Shown here: piece by piece, positions 61,554 to 61,556 of the stretch
Position numbering within the stretch: position 1 is the stretch's first letter
How the letters are laid out: each line of letters begins with the position of its first letter
Source: Chloroflexota bacterium
GTDB lineage: Bacteria; Chloroflexota; Dehalococcoidia; Lucifugimonadales; Australimonadaceae
Assembly (NCBI GenBank): GCA_028874795.1
Contig: JAPPHT010000027.1
Coordinates: forward strand, 1-61,556
Direction of reading: 5' to 3'
DNA: 61,556 bases
Position numbers and translations under genes: made by a program
The notes under the pieces: generated by a model
What the model was told of the DNA's origin: nothing
The model's database searches: none
The model's input: only the letters and a program-made list of their open reading frames with translations

Positions 61554-61556
61554 GGG

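Overview
This 61.6 kb window looks like one complete assembled contig from a GC-rich (by eye about 63-66%) bacterium. It is most likely a Chloroflexota relative of the SAR202/Dehalococcoidia type. That placement is inferred from Thr-Pro-rich lipoprotein linkers, a transcriptional T-box leader, a CaiB/BaiF CoA-transferase, a fused FAD/Fe-S 2-hydroxyacid dehydrogenase and many small Chloroflexota-style hypothetical genes. No rRNA or other strict phylogenetic marker was used. Both ends carry the same 55-bp sequence in inverted orientation, as if the assembly stopped in two opposed copies of one repeat.

Layout. 0-2 kb: two tandem copies of a pair of small membrane proteins. 2-4 kb: infC-rpmI-rplT, with infC starting at ATA. 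4-8 kb, minus strand: pheT, a MoeA with a histidine-rich tail, and a small unknown. 8-11 kb: three thioredoxin-fold lipoproteins in a row; the second has an in-frame TGA exactly where the first Cys of CxxC should be, so it is a candidate selenoprotein. A rubrerythrin converges on them. 12-21 kb: a long plus-strand run of glyA, rpsF-ssb-rpsR, a membrane-anchored foldase-like protein, hom-thrC, folE, a GNAT protein and a glycosyltransferase. 21-31 kb: membrane proteins, an orphan ABC ATPase, a CPA2 antiporter, GrpB, a SAP-domain protein, a hydratase/NTP-transferase divergent pair, two paralogous EamA transporters and a CoA-transferase. 31-42 kb: the 976-aa FAD/Fe-S protein, a BlaI-like regulator with a membrane anchor, rsmG, a flippase-like protein, two small-acid enzymes, a cupin, a DUF2283/DUF4258 pair, miaB, a retropepsin-like protein and tRNA-Ser(GCU). 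42-51 kb: an AtzG-like/amidase pair, a T-box leader with citramalate synthase, and a LolD/FtsX-type ABC exporter.

From 50.8 to 53.8 kb lies an accessory island. It holds an AT-rich gene for an atypical diadenylate-cyclase-like protein with a C-terminal zinc ribbon, a small membrane protein, an apparent IS21-type terminal remnant and a two-gene HTH module. From 53.9 kb come xdhC, a threonine-rich leader peptide with a terminator just upstream of thrS, a DUF4160/DUF2442-XRE pair with a palindromic operator, a bicupin, a four-copy 136-bp tandem array, gpsA and a DUF1330 gene.

The genes connect in several ways. hom, thrC, thrS and cimA form a threonine/isoleucine theme, with amino-acid-sensing leaders on cimA (T-box) and apparently thrS (leader-peptide attenuation). 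MoeA, the MocA-like NTP transferase and XdhC belong to molybdenum-cofactor assembly, although no molybdoenzyme structural gene is present. The thioredoxin lipoproteins and rubrerythrin suggest envelope redox and peroxide handling.
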